Shown: piece after piece, positions 22,991 through 35,757 of the stretch
How positions within the stretch are numbered: position 1 is the first letter of the stretch
Layout: each line of letters starts with the position of its first letter
From: Acanthochromis polyacanthus
Lineage: Eukaryota; Chordata; Actinopteri; Pomacentridae
Reading direction: 5' to 3'
DNA length: 64,000 bases
NCBI RefSeq assembly: GCF_021347895.1
Contig: NC_067132.1
Location: 5,943,768-6,007,767, forward strand
Made by a program: the position numbers and the translations under genes
Notes under the pieces: generated by a model
Database searches by the model: none
What the model was told of the DNA's origin: nothing
The model's input: the letters and a program-made list of their open reading frames with translations, nothing else

Positions 22991-24620
22991 TCACCTGATG
23001 TCTTTCATTTTGCTGTCACTCTCTCTTGTCTTCTCTGTATAAACAGTCTGCATGCCACCTGGAACCTTTTTCTGGACATTTTTGTCAGTTGACTGTTGGT
23101 CTGAGCTAAGTCAGTCTGTCTGTTGCACTTAGGAGCTTAATTGTGGTGTTATTATAGATCTGCTACAAACAATGTATTTTTGGTGAATTTTTGAATGACA
23201 CATGTAGAATAGTTATTTCAACAAACCATATGTCAGCTGACTAGTTGTAGAACCCACGAAACATTGAAAATCTGCTGATTCTTTCTGTTTCTACAGTTTC
23301 AGATAAATGGTGTAATCTGAGAGATTTTTTAAAAAAAAAGATAAAATGTTGGCTTATTTTTCTGGAAATGGATATGGTACTAGTTACTCAACAATTGTTT
23401 TTGGTTGTTTTCTTATATCATAACATTGTGTTGAGTGCTTAATAACTGGCTACCACAGTATGACAATAACTAGTGATAATGCTAGCTAGTAATCAAAGCT
23501 CAGACTTTAATCATATCAATTAAATTATCCATCATTGAGGATTTCACTTGGCTACAAAACATCTCCAAAAAGTCTGTGCGTCCTCGGTTTACAAGGGTTT
23601 AATAGCAAGTCAACGTCACTTTTTGCTGATAATATTGTTGTTGTCCTTCCTGAAGGTTGAAGTATGGATCTGTCTCAGACTTGTTCTGTGATGAACCGGT
23701 GATCCACCCTGGGTGTCCACCGCCTCCCACTTGATATTGTTTAGGGTAGACTCTTGCCTGTCTCGGTGTTTATTGACCTTTGCAACTGCTCTACTCTACT
23801 GGAAGCTGTTTAAATACTACCACAGCTCATCTTGTACTATACCACACTTATATTCATCCTATTTATACTGTATGATAGTCTCCACATGTCATGTAAACAT
23901 GTTTCACTTTATCATTTCACTGTGGTAAAATCACAGAAAGCAGACTGACTGCCAGTGTCTCTGTTTCATTTCTATTTTGTTCTGTTTTACTCACAAATGA
24001 TCACTTATGAGTAATAATTGAAATAACATGACCCCAAAAACTTGGTGGCTGAACACAGGTTATTTTTGTCATGAGGAACTGTTAAAGTCACCTTTTCCCA
24101 GCATGGTGTCAGCCTGTTTTCCTTTGGGAATATTTTTCTCTCATCCATATATAAGATTTTATTGTAATGTTGATGAAATGTACAAAAGGTCTGTTACACT
24201 GTGGAAATATACTGATGTTTATGACACACTTACTGCTCAATTACTACCAATAATTGATCAGTTAGTACGTAGTAATCTATTTGTCAGTGTGTCAGAGTGA
24301 ATGAGTTGGGTTTGACGTGGAGCACGAGAAAAGCTAAAATGATGGAGACATAGATAGAAAAGGCAGCTTTCACATTTCATTCACATGGAAGAAGGAAAAT
24401 GAGGCTTTCACACTTCATGATCACAATTATTTCTATTCAGACACCAAAGTAAGTGAGTTGATGTTTTCCTGATTTCTTTGTGATTATTACAAACCCTGAA
24501 AGTTAAACACCAGCGTGGAGCCAGTTGAGAAATGTGAAAGTTATCCTGCTTTTCATCCACACAAACCGCAGCTCCTCACTTTACTTCTATCAGCTCATTC
24601 AGACCATCACAGTTGTACAA
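22991..24620. other. Intron of the zinc-finger gene with SINE scrap
   Basis: A SINE 3' scrap (GATCCACCCTGGGTGTCCAC) is seen near 23700. Otherwise AT-rich DNA with no gene that I recognise. Confidence 0.5.
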
Positions 24621-24904
24621 ACCTGCTGTGTTTAACTGTATCTCTGGTTTCCAGATGTTATCCAGCAGTCTGCGCTGATGATCGATCTCCTGGTACTGGA
24701 CCATGATTCTTTCAAACTCTGTCAATATTTCTTCAGCAGCAGCAGCTGGTCGCTCGTTGATCAACTCTGTCAGATTCTGGACTAAAATCATCTTAAAGTC
24801 ATCAAATATTAATCTGAGACACGACAAAACAACCCTCTCTGAAAACTTCTACACATCACTAAATGCTGGCAGCGCTTTGAGCAAGCTAACGGTCATAGAC
24901 GTTT

Positions 24905-25330
24905 TTTTTAAAACTTTATTTAAACAATGCTGTATACAAAACGGTTCCATAGCAATGAAGGACAGAAACAAACAACAGGTGAAACAGCACACTAGAGGCA
25001 AGGCAGGAAGAAAGTAAATCAATTAGAATTTAAAGAATAAACAAGAAAAACAAGGGAAACTAAGTTTAATTAAAAAGAAGACAAAATTATCGTTTAAATT
25101 CATTACATAAGGCTTTAGTCTCACAGCTTTAACGTTTGTGCAAAATTTAAGGATTTTGAAAAGGTTTTAAAGACCACAAAATTGGATTTCTGACGGACAA
25201 ATTTGCTAGCATGAATATGAAATTTTGCCAATAATGAAATGAGATGAACAATAAACAATTTGTGAACAGGCAAATCATTAAATGTATTGTAGCGATCACA
25301 GACTGAGTTTTTGTGCTGCAATGCACCATG
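24905..25330 (-). mobile_element. L1-like LINE ORF2 C-terminal fragment
   Basis: On the minus strand the frame around 25320-25121 reads LLAKFHIHASKFVRQKSNF, resembling the C-terminal KFHIHKxKF motif of fish L1-type ORF2 proteins. A 3' UTR with TTTAAATAAAGTTTT and a terminal A run (24903-24915 in plus orientation as T) follows, giving a typical 5'-truncated LINE insertion. Confidence 0.55.
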
Positions 25331-26316
25331 GGAGTTGGGGGTGTTTAGGGTTTACATGTTGTTATTGTAGGATAAAGCGGTGTATAGAGAATGGATGTTG
25401 TTATTGTGGTTTATGTTAGTGTTATGGTGTTATTAGTGGTTATGTTTTATTGTTCTTTGGTGGTTAAGTCAGTCTAGTTAAGTGTTACTTTGTCAGGACC
25501 ATGAGTGTGGAGCGTAGTGCGTTTAATGTGTTCCTGCTACATTTTCTTTACCTGATAGTTTGGTGCGTCAGAATAAAAGCATCTGTCATTTAGAGATTGC
25601 ATACAGTCAAATATGTAGCTATGGAATTTGGATTAAAAGTGAACAACAGAATGTTATTTTCAACAGTATTGGGTCAGGTAACAGCTACAACATGAAAATG
25701 TCTGGAAACCTGAGAGAACAAAACTGCACCACTCTGTTGTCTGATTTGGACAAAAATAAAACAAATAGTTCTTCAGAATTGAGAACGGACCTTTCAAGGC
25801 AACAGCTTGTGATGATCCTCTTCAGATAACAGTCAGAGGGAAGAGAGTTTAGTTTTTATGAGTCTGTAATATTATAGTGGAGAATAAACAGTGAAATGAG
25901 TTGTAGTTTTGTAGTGAACCAGTGAAGTCCATGAATGTAACCTTCAGTGTGAATCCAACATGAAGAGCAGGAAGATGAACAGAATCAGTCAGAGTTCAGA
26001 GTTGAAGAAAGCATGTGTGTACACAAAGTGTTGGATTGAAAAGTTGTTCCAGTTGAATCATGCTGAGAAACTGACAGAATCCATCAAAGTATCTTTCTGT
26101 TGTGTCTCCTGCTGTCTGCACTGCTGCAACTGTAACACTGGAAACATGTCAGCAGCTGAATTCACTGTGGACACTTTTCACTCCTTCACATTTATCATCA
26201 TCAGTGAAGGACAAAGTCTACATCAAGTTTATTGTAGTTGAGTGATTGCATCCATGTGTGTTCAGTAGATTGACTGTATTTTCAGTGTAAAATGTGTGTT
26301 TGATGTGAAACCACAG
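25331..26316. other. Non-coding stretch before the Ig gene
   Basis: Moderately AT-rich. An open frame near 25960-26241 is Cys-rich but matches nothing I know and has no clear splice context. It may hide a decayed upstream exon of the Ig gene. Confidence 0.4.
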
Positions 26317-28190
26317 ATTCTCCATGGAGTCCCACAATCAACATCTCAGGTGAAGTGAAGGAGAAGAAGTCTGTCACTATCAGCTGCTCAGCTTTCACTC
26401 CCTGTCCACACTCCCTCCTCAACTTACCTGGAACCTCCAACAAAACTCTCACAGCCAAATAGAGGAAAACACAGATGGAACCTTTACAAGTAAAATCCAG
26501 CAGAGCATCACTCTGTCAGACTCACATGATGGATTCAACATCAGCTGCTCTGCCACATATCCTGTGGATGAAGGAAAACCTGGAAAGACCAAAGAGACAC
26601 AACAGACTCTCAGTGTTACATGTAAGTGATCCTGTCTGCTCATCATGATTTATTTCTTCTGTTTTCAAGGCTCTGATTCATCTTTCATGTTGTACATTTG
26701 TGTCCCATTTTCCTCAGATGCCCCCAAAGAAACCTCAGCATCCATCAGTCCATCAGGTTTGGTGTCAGCAGGTAGCTGGGTGAACCTGACCTGCTCCAGC
26801 AGAGTCAATCCTCCCATCAGCAGCTTCTCCTGGTTCTTAAAAACTAAAGATGGACCCAAGAAAGTAGCTGAAGGACACTTTTATCAGTTTAATGTCACTG
26901 TTGGAGGAGTTTATCACTGTGAGGTCACAAACATTATTGGTAACCAGATGTCAGCTGAGATTCCTCTGACTGTTGAAGGTAAATGTTGAACTGAACTGAA
27001 TGTTTCAGTCGTTCTTCTTTCTGATCATCTTTAGATTTGTGTGTTTATTTGACTGTAAAACACTGACTTCTGTTCAAATACACTTGAATGTGACTTTGAA
27101 GAGAAGAAGTGCAGAAGGACAAACTTCAAGAGTTTTATTTGAATCATTCTGAGAGGGAACTGAAAACATTTCATCTGTCTTAGTTTGACTCTCGATGTTC
27201 AGTTTTACACATTTCTAATTTGTCATGAAGAATAAAGTGGTGAAGACTGAGCTTCAAAATATTCAAGTTTCATCAGGAACTCAGTTCAAAGGTAACAAGT
27301 TTGCAAACAGCAGGAATAAATGTAATAATGATCTGAAGCAAAACATTCCCACTAAGGAGAAGGTGACTGTGCTGTCTAGTTCCAGATCACCAACACTTTG
27401 GGGCTGTTGTCTACATCACAGTGAAGATCCTGGGAATCGTGACGCTCTACAGCACATTCATCATCTTTGAGTGGTGACACAAACTTTTGTGCTAAACTCT
27501 GCAGCTGTGGACCTTTGACAGTCAGTCTTCAAATGTGTCAGTATTTATTTCTCTCTTCTCTTCTTCTTTCAGCTGCTTCACATCAAGATGCTGCAACAAA
27601 GCAGAGAAGGTAAGTTAGCAGAGTTTGATTGTGATTCCACTGAAAGAGAAAATCCACCCTAAAACAGCTGCTGGTGTGAAACGTTGAGTTTGATGATAGA
27701 GTCAAAGATATCAGAGGACAAATCCTCAGAGACAGTGAAGGTGAGATGTCAGAGTGTCTAACGTGTTTCTCTGAATCAGACCACAGGAAATCAAATCATC
27801 TTCTGTTTGTCTCATTTCCAAGCAGCAGAGGAAACATTGATGTGGTGAATAAACATGAGAGTAAAACCGCAGCAGAGCAGCTGACTGCCTCCTGCTGTTT
27901 GGGTGCAGATTCACACACTTTCTTCTTCTTTCTAACTCCCTTCATGTTTTCACTGTCAGTGTCTGTCACACTGGAACACAAGTGAGTCAAAGTGTTGCAG
28001 CTGTTTTGTAAAGCACAAAGTCACATGTTGACTTGAATATTTGTCCTCAAAGTGTTTGAGCTCCAACACTCTCTGTGCTGTTTCATTTCCACAGAAGAAG
28101 CAGACCATGTCAACGCAGTGGTTGAAATTCAAGCATCATGAGCCACAAGGAGAGAAACAAGACGTTGGAATGATTTGATTTGTTTTGACT
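26317..28190 (+). pseudogene. Immunoglobulin-superfamily receptor (CD22/sialoadhesin-like), partial
   Basis: This resembles the fish CD22/Siglec-like membrane receptors of leukocytes. Exon A (26317-26621) is an Ig domain with SPTINISGEV, SVTISCSAFTPC and DGFNISCSA. Exon B (26718-26978) is a C2-type Ig domain with VNLTCSSRVNPP, FSWFLK and GVYHCEVTN. Exon C (27386-27473) is a hydrophobic transmembrane segment (VVYITVKILGIVTLYSTFII). Short cytoplasmic exons at 27573-27609 and from 28095 follow. Intron phases fit (1,1,1,2,0). Exon A is 305 nt and needs 306: one base is missing near 26411, so its second half is out of frame. No signal peptide or first V-type domain is found upstream, and no ITIM is evident. 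An assembly error could mimic the frameshift. Confidence 0.6.
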
Positions 28191-28758
28191 TATTTCTACC
28201 TACTGCTGTTATTCATGGAGTTAAATGTGATTTATTAGAGGATCACAGCATCATCCAGGCCTGTACATCTGAAATAATTGTGCTGTGTAGAAGAAGAAAA
28301 GATCAACATTTATTTATGAAGTCATTTTAATATCAACATATTGTTTCTGTGTGGAGTAAAAGGAGGATTCAAATTACAAAATCAATTACAAAAATAATTC
28401 TTGTGTAAATGTTTTTCCTCTCTCTGGTATTTCTCTGTGTGCTAACATAGACAAGTTTCTCTTTGTACATTTAAATGACAGCTGAATTATTGTGACATCA
28501 AATAAATAGTGTGCTTCATATAAACAGTCATGTAATTTATTGAGTCATCAACTTGTAGTAACACAAATGAAAACGTGAAGAGAAGCTTTTAATCCCTGAG
28601 GTTTTCTCATCAGTCCTGCAGAGCAGCAGATGAAGTGAAGTTCTTCATGTTCCTGTTGAATCTCTGGATCAGCATCACTTTTACTGTTTCCATCTCAAAA
28701 GAAAAGGATGAAGAGATATTTTACTAAATTTTATTGGTTTTATCTAAAACCTGTCAGT
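28191..28758. other. Probable 3' UTR and downstream DNA
   Basis: Sequence after the last Ig-gene exon, with ATAAAT near 28502 as a possible polyadenylation signal. No other gene seen. Confidence 0.45.
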
Positions 28759-29793
28759 AAAACTGTTAGGCCTGCTTCTGCAGGCTCTACGTAGGGCCCT
28801 CCTTCCCTGTGTATTTGCTTTTTTTTTTTAGGTGTGCTGGCTGCTGCGGTGACAGGTGAAGGAAATTCTCTGCAGGCAATCAGCAGAAGCAGGAGCAGGT
28901 GCACCAGTATCAATCAGCCCACCTCACCACACAGTATAACCAGACTCCATTCACCTCTGTTAGTACACTGTTAAGTTTCTACAGCCTTAATTCCTGACAG
29001 AACTCTACCTGCTACTCTTCAGTTTGGCTCCTCGGATTCATCTTTGGCCCAAATCCACTCCCCTCTGGACTCATCAGCTGGTTCATCTCCACATAACACA
29101 AACCCTTTTGCCTTTCCCCGTCATTGCAGCCTCCGTCTTTCAGCCCCCTGGACACCCAAGCCTTTAGCTCCCAGTTACCCCAGTATAAGCCAGTAGCAGT
29201 GCCTCAGTCTGAGCAGTCACAGCTCAGGTATTTTGTGTTTGCAGCCTACACAGTATTATAGCCCTGAGTTTAAGATTTTGTTTTTTGCAGACTTCTGTCC
29301 ACTTTTTATCCAGTGCTTTTCTTTAGTCCCAGTTTAGCCTCAGAGAATTGGAATTAGTATCTTTTGTTCTTGTAGTTGTCATAGTGTTATGACTCTTTCT
29401 ATTCCTGACCAGAGTTAACTTGTAGTACTGTAGCTCTTTGGTTTCTTAGTATTTCCCATGTTGTAATATCCTTTTGAGAAGTTTCTCTAGTTAACTTAGT
29501 TGAACTATTTTTGGAGCGCACTTTAGTTCTGTTATTGTTTTTAGTTGGTTTTCCCATCTTGCATTCCTTCCCAGGTGTTACCTGCAGTGGGTTTGTGCTA
29601 CTTTAGTTTTGTCTGTGTCTAGAGGCAGCATGGTTGTCCCCAATTTAGTTCCCTTAGGCACTGAGTTTTAGTTTCCGGGGTTCGATAGCTGGGATTTGTA
29701 GTTCTGTTTTTTGATGTAAATAAATCATTGTTTTAACTGTGTCTGCCTTATTATTTCCTGCACCTGAGCTCCCTTGCAAAACCTAACAAAAAC
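28759..29793 (+). mobile_element. Solo LTR (1025 bp), AAAAC target duplication
   Basis: TGTTAGGCCTGC begins at 28764 and GCAAAACCTAACA ends at 29788. AAAAC flanks both ends (28759-28763 and 29789-29793). TGTTAGG/CCTAACA inverted ends and a 5-bp duplication identify an LTR; no internal region remains. It belongs to the same family as 21306-22695. Confidence 0.85.
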
Positions 29794-30175
29794 AGAAATT
29801 GAAGATCAATAATTTTCTGTAGTCAGAAAATGGTGATTTATGCTTAAAATTCTCTCATTCATAATAGATATGCATGTAAAGATGACAAATGAGAAATCAT
29901 TTAACTTATGGATTTTGTAACCCTTTTTTCCCCCATAGAACAGACCAAGAATCAACAAAGCAGTGTACTGAACAGCTCAAATCTGTTCACATATACAATA
30001 ATCAAGAATATAAAAAGACAGGACAAATGTAGAAAGTATTTTCAAACAACGAAGGAGTTAGGAAAGTCAAATGTCACAATATAACGGAAACATAAACCAT
30101 CTTTCTGTCCAACAAGGCAGCCTGGAGTTCAAATGTTGTGTAACATCAACTTTTTTTACAGCAGACATGTTGACT

Positions 30176-30462
30176 TCACAGTGGCTCGGTGGTTAGCACC
30201 GTTACTTCACAGCTCCAACATCCCTGGTTGGCATCCTGGCCTGCACTGTTTCTGTGTGGAGTTTGTGTGTTCTGTCTGTTCCTGTGTGGATTTTTCTTCC
30301 TCCCACAGTCCAAAAACAGGCTGAGGTTAATTGGTGATTCTACATTGTCTGTAGGTGTGAATTTGAGTTTGTCTCTCTGTGTAGCCCTGAGAAACACTGG
30401 TGGCCTGTCCAGGTGTCTCCTGCCTTCATGGCTGGGATCAACTCCAGTCCCCTGATACCGGT
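30176..30462 (+). mobile_element. Teleost tRNA-derived SINE-like repeat
   Basis: Head GGTGGTTAGCACCGTTACTTC, then TGTGTGGAGTTTGTGTGTTC, TCCTCCCACAGTCCAAAAAC, GGTTAATTGGTGATTCTAC and GGCTGGGATCAACTCCAG. Its 3' end is cut by the foldback element at 30463. Confidence 0.85.
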
Positions 30463-30788
30463 TTATACCGGCGGATTCATGACGATCTAAGCTGTCTATC
30501 GGTGTTTGCGGCCGCCGCTGCGGCCGCCGCTTCGGCCGCCAGACATTCTTTAAATTCCTTTGCAAATTCGGCGGATTCATGACGATTTAAGCTGTCCATC
30601 GGCGTTTGCGACAGCTTAGATCGTCATGAATCCGCCGGTATAAACCACTTTCAGATGTGATTACCACAGCGGGTTTCGCTCGTGGTGAGCGGCACGAAAA
30701 ACATGACCACATCGTGTTGGTGCGCACGAAACCGAAACAAAAACTGACGTGACAGTTTCACGAATCCCCGTGAGACCGTGTTGATACC
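30463..30788. mobile_element. Foldback/MITE of the GGTCTCAC family, truncated
   Basis: Contains two inverted copies of the ATACCGGCGGATTCATGA core, a GC-rich (GCGGCCGCC)n block (30507-30540), and a right end ...GTGAGACCGTGTT. TGATACC occurs at both borders (30460-30466 and 30782-30788), a probable target duplication. The left GGTCTCAC arm is missing. The following 30790-31140 is AT-rich with no gene. Confidence 0.6.
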
Positions 30789-32929
30789 CTACAGAGGGTT
30801 AAGTGGTTGGTTGGTGTGACAAATTGGCATTATCCCATGACTTGTTTGGTTACTACAAAATGCACAATATGCTTTTGAACTCGAAAACATCCAATCAACT
30901 ATTTTTATTATATATAAAACGAGATGCCTAACGAGTTCAGTTACCTCAAGTCATTAACTACTTCAAACTAATAGACAAAATACGATACAAGTTTAGGAAT
31001 ATTCTCCTTGAAAAACATAAATTTCAACGATGGAATTCGTTTTAGAACAATAGATAACGTTCAGACACCCCATGTATTTGTTAAATATTGCCTCAAGAAT
31101 CTCTTTTTATTCACTTTTAACAGGAAAAAAAAAACAAAAAGCTACCTGATGAGGTCCCTTGAGCTCCTCGAGGAGTTGAGAAGGTAAGCAGATCATTTGT
31201 TACAAAAACAGTGTGCACACACAGTGGACTTCATTTAGCATATCAGTCTGGACACTGACCTCTTTCTTTTAATTCGGCAGGCATGATGACAGAGAAGGTC
31301 CATCCAGCCGGGCCCATCCAAAGGCCCGGAATCCAAAGATGGACTTTGAGGAAGAATGGAGCAACTTCAGCAGAGAGCATCCAGTCACAGTGGATGGAAG
31401 GTGCCCTCCCTCGCAGACCGGGCCGCTGTGTCACAGGACAGCCAGAGGAAACTCTATGAGCGCTGGCTGAAAAACCAGATGAAGCTTCGGATACAGCACG
31501 CTGCCGGTCAGTATATTATCTAAACCTTTGCAGAATTCTGAATATTAACCTGGACAGAAGGATTCTGTCCCAGCCTTTGCAGATTTCTGAATGGCCAGAA
31601 CTAACTTGAGATGTTTTTATTCTTCCCACAGCGCAGTTCCCCCGTCGGCTCCCCACAGAAAGCAGAGTGGCCAAATGGATCGGCGAGCAGGGATGGAAGC
31701 GGAACATCCCATCTGCGTCAAAGATCCTTGAGGCATGGCAGCCCACGGGTGACCTCCAGGACATTCCCACCTCTGCGGCTATTCGGAAGCTGGTAAGCTC
31801 CCAGCGGTGGAAGGGGCTAGTGATCGGTCACGTCGAGGGAAAAGGAAGAGCGGTGCTGACCACCCGCAGCTTCAAAGCAGGGGAAGTACTTTGTGATTAT
31901 CTCGGGGAGGTGGTCACTGCTGACCAAGGAGTGGAAATTCATCACAACACCATCGAAAAGGAGCCGGGCTTCATGTTCTTTTATAAGAACGCTGCTGGGG
32001 AGAAACTTTGCGTTGATGCACACTCAGAAAAGTGCCGCTGCCCATGGGCGTCGTAGTGGGGGGGAAAAGGGACCTGACTACCCAGGGCCCGAGTAGGGAG
32101 AGGGCCCAAGAAAATCCTGATTTTTTTATTTTTATTTTTTGGTGATGTTTTTATTTCGAATGAATTGGGCCCTCTAATTAATTGGTGTCATCATTTATTT
32201 AAAATATATTGATAACATCAACATATTGGACATCCTGGGGCCCCCTCTTGGAGGCGCAAAATTGTTTAGTCCGCCGATAGACAGCGCCGGCGACAAGTGT
32301 ATCAGTGAGCCCAGACTGAATGACGTGAGGTCATCATGCTGCCCAAAAAGCAGAAATCAGGGTATGAGAAAAGGAAGGAATGTGAAGAAAAGGAAAAAGG
32401 CAAAATGTGGGGAAGCAACTCATGACTGCTTTCTTTCCGAAAGGTGAACAGAGTTTGCTTGTTACGTAACTGCACCCAATTAAAGTTAACGTTACGTCCA
32501 CTCCAGACAGCTGCTGCTGATGTTTGTATGCTAACGTTAAATCTTTGGCTTAGTTTGCCAACCACGCTGCTTGCTACAAGTAGAGACGATTACGGGCCAG
32601 CTAACGTTAGCTGTCAACATTAACCAGTTTCATGAACAAACAGTGGCGCTGGCGCAGCTGGAGCAGCTGGAGCAGCAGTGGGCAGCCCTGAAGATGAGGC
32701 AGAGATAGTGCATAGGGATGAGCAAAGACAAGGTGAGATCGTTTAAGTATTCAAGCGCCCCTCCGCCCACGTTGGTATGTTGGTTCGCAAGGGAGAGAGA
32801 GAGAGAGCTGCTGACTTGTAGAATTGCTGCCTAAATGCGAGTTGTTTACCAAAAGTGTTAAATAAGTAAGCCTTTTGGTTCAATGCGTGTGATATTGCCT
32901 ACTAACACAGCAGAGCTGAAAATGAAACT

Positions 32930-32931
32930 CC

Positions 32932-32986
<55 letters not shown>
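32930..32986. repeat. (TC)n microsatellite
   Basis: Long uninterrupted CT dinucleotide tract inside the hAT element. Confidence 0.95.
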
Positions 32987-32987
<1 letters not shown>

Positions 32988-34281
32988 AAAAAAAAAAACA
33001 ACTGAACCTCATTTACTTTAGTGAAAAGTTATTCATATGTGTGGAACCAGCCAAGCAAAAATCATTTTAAAGTTGTTTTTTTTTTAAAACTGGAATGCAC
33101 TTTTTCCACTTTGTATTTAAATCCTGATGCAAAATATTTGCATCAGTTCTAGAGGCCTTTATGTTTATATCAATAAGTAATGCACTAAATGTAAATAGGT
33201 GTTCCTTTGAGATATCAAACAGTTTTGTTTGATATCGTTTAGCTAATGTTTGAAAGGCTTGCTAACAGAATATCTTTATTTAAAGTCAAAACTGTTTATA
33301 GTTTTGTGTATAGTATTGATGACATTATGTATCTTAGGTCCTCACCCGTCTTTCTTATCTGCAGGTATGTTATCGGTATTGGCCTTTGTAAGCACAAAGT
33401 TATTGGTTATCAGTATCGGTTTAAAAACAAAATTATTGTGCATCCCTTGCAGTTTTAACTGAAACAAGCAGCAGCCAGTGCTATTATCAAATAGGATGTG
33501 TTATTACTATAATCAGGCTGAGGCTAACATCAGTCATGTATGTTTCATGCTTGTAGATGTGTTTGAGAGTATCGAGGAGGCTGGAGAGAGAGAAAAGGAA
33601 GGGCCAAGTGAGGGAAATGCAGATGAGTTGTTATCAGAGGACCCAGGACTATGGCCAGAGAAGCTAACTGCTCAGCAGAGAGAGACCATAGTTTGCAGAC
33701 TGGCTGGTGAAAGTGTAGACCTGACCAAAGTGGCACCCAAAGACAAGGAAGGTAAAGCATTTCCTAACTATCTTCAATATGTTAAGTCGGCCAATGGGCG
33801 TGAGAAGATTAGGAGGGACTGGCTGATTCACAGTGACAGCACAAAGGCTCTGTTCTGCATCCCATGCCTTCTGTTCTCACTACTGTACTATGGCAGGCTC
33901 TGTTGATAAGATGACATTGGTTTCTGCTTTTTACAAAGGCCTGTCACATTTTTTTTTAATTCACATTGAAGCTTAATATTTTTCTGTACAGTATCTTATT
34001 TGATTCATGTTCATGAATAAATGTTTTTAAATCAAAATTTGAGTGTAATGTAATGGATTAAAACATTAATACACAAACCAGATGTAGCCTAATGTTTATA
34101 AGTATTTGAGCACAAGTAGGCCAAATGCATCAATTCAGGTGGTGAATTAAAGAACCATTCTCAATATAATCTGATCTGATTGTAGCTTAAAACCTTATTT
34201 ATGCTTGTTTATTTATAAATCTTTTTTTTTTTTTTTTTTTTGCTTGTACGCTTCATGCACTGGCATGGATAGGGGCCCGCT

Positions 34282-34910
34282 GACATGACAGCCCGGTCTC
34301 ACGGGGATTCGTGAAACTGTCACGTCAGTTTTTGTTTCGGTTTCGTGCGCACCAACACGATGTCGTCATGTTTTTCGTGCCGCTCACCACGAGCGAAACC
34401 CGCTGTGGTAATCACATCTGAAAGTGGTTTATACCGGCGGATTCATGACGATCTAAGCTGTCCATCGGCGTTTGCGGCCGCCAGATATCCGGCCGCAGCA
34501 GCGGCCGCAGCGGCGGCCGCAAATGCCGATGGACAGCTTAGATCGTCATGAATCCGCCGGTATAAACCACTTTCAGATGTGATCCGGCCGCAACAGCGGC
34601 CGGATGTCCGGCGGCCGCAAACGCCGATGGACAGCTTAGATCGTCATGAATCCGCCGAATTTGCATAGGAATTTAAAGAATGTCCGGCGGCCGAAGCGGC
34701 GGCCGCAGTGGCGGCCGCAAACGCCGATGGACAGCTTAGATCGTCATGAATCCGTCGGTATAAACCACTTTCAGATGTGATTACCACAGCGGGTTTCGCT
34801 CGTGGTGAGCGGCATGAAAAACATGACCACATCGTGTTGGTGCGCATGAAACCGAAACAAAAACTGACGTGACAGTTTCACGAATCCCTGTGAGACCGTG
34901 TTGGACATGA
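34282..34910. mobile_element. Palindromic foldback element with NotI-rich core
   Basis: Spans 34289-34903. The left arm begins CAGCCCGGTCTCACGGGG, the right arm ends with CCCTGTGAGACCGTGTTG, and the arms are complementary for about 190 bp. GACATGA flanks both ends (34282-34288 and 34904-34910), a 7-bp target duplication. The centre holds repeated GCGGCCGC units in opposite orientations. No protein is encoded. It sits in the hAT element, close to its right end. Confidence 0.75.
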
Positions 34911-35179
34911 AGAGTGTACAGGGCCCAGAATCTGGTGCTACGCCACTGACGCTGCCACCCGGACAGACAGACCTTTGGCAGACTCACCAACCACTCCAGA
35001 AAGACACCCAACATTATAGGCCTCATCTCTTCAGCCTCCAGTTTAAGAGTGGAGAAAGCGACGTGCTGCTTTTTGTGGCATTAAGAGACATTAATGCAGG
35101 AGAGGAACTCCTTTTTGATTATGGAGTTAACAGAAAAACCTTCTGTGGAGAAGGACTAGACCTAGAATGGCTGGACTAA

Positions 35180-35757
35180 AAACCATTTCCTTCCCTTCTC
35201 TTGCCCCTCTCCCTTTTTTGTAAATAATTGTATTTTCTCTCTCTTTTTTTTTTACATTTTTCTATTTTGTTGTAAATAGCTTCAATATCATTTTTTGCAT
35301 TTGTTTAGTTATTGTAAATACTTGTATTGTAACTTCCCTTCTCTTTTTTTTTGACATATTTCTATGTTTTGTAAATGGCTGCATTATCATTTTTTTGCAT
35401 TTATTTATTTTCTGTAACTGCTTGTATTGTAACTTTTTTACATTTTTATAATTACTTGTACATTTTAACTGTTTAAATAAACCAACTTGTGATTCTGTTT
35501 GTGAAAAATGAACTTCAGTTTGTTTCAAAAAGGGATCAAGTCTGTACCCATTTTTAGTGGCATTTTCTCATTTTTGGCAATCCCTAGCATGTCCAAAATT
35601 TAATCACCAGTTCCTTGTCCCATTATCAACATTTCCTGAAAATTTCATTAAAATCTGTTCCGAACTTTTCACGTTATCTTGCTAACAAACAAACAGACAG
35701 ACACAGGCTGCAGCCTCATATTGTTACCCCTCCCCCTCAGCTCCACTTGGTGAGGGG
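35180..35757. other. 3' UTR of copy C1
   Basis: T-rich repeated units with TTTTTGTAAATAATTGTATTTT and an AATAAACC signal near 35476. It closely matches 44199-44815 after copy C2, showing that the duplication includes the 3' flank. Confidence 0.7.

Larger units (their letters stand above)
32036..34956 (+). mobile_element. hAT element with TTF-type zinc-finger exon, non-autonomous
   Basis: The insertion (about 32043-34949) splits the SET exon. CGCTGCC is duplicated at 32036-32042 and 34950-34956. The ends carry imperfect inverted GGGCGTCGTAG / GTGGCGTAGC and GGGCCC blocks typical of a fish hAT group with TTF/DUF4371 transposases. An exon at 33557-33906 encodes WPEKLTAQQRETIV and KIRRDWLIHSDSTKALFC, the start of a TTF zinc finger, then stops. 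An upstream exon near 32335 (MLPKKQKSGYEKRKE) is frameshifted. No catalytic domain remains. Confidence 0.7.
31141..35179 (+). pseudogene. Tyrosine recombinase-SET gene, copy C1 (3' part), split by a hAT element
   Basis: It keeps the end of the recombinase exon (31141-31183, YLMRSLELLEELRR), a linker exon (31281-31506) and the SET exon (31632-32042, resumed at 34957). The SET exon shows WKGLVIGHVEGKGRAV, AGEVLCDYLGEVVT, then after the insertion RQTFGRLTNHSRK and GEELLFDYG. These are the SET landmarks of KMT5A/SET8-like H4K20 methyltransferases (S-adenosylmethionine site, NHS and GEExxxDY). The linker exon shares a 1-nt deletion (near 31412) and the SET exon a 2-nt insertion (near 35017) with copy C2. 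A 2.9-kb hAT element interrupts it, so it cannot be functional. Confidence 0.75.
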
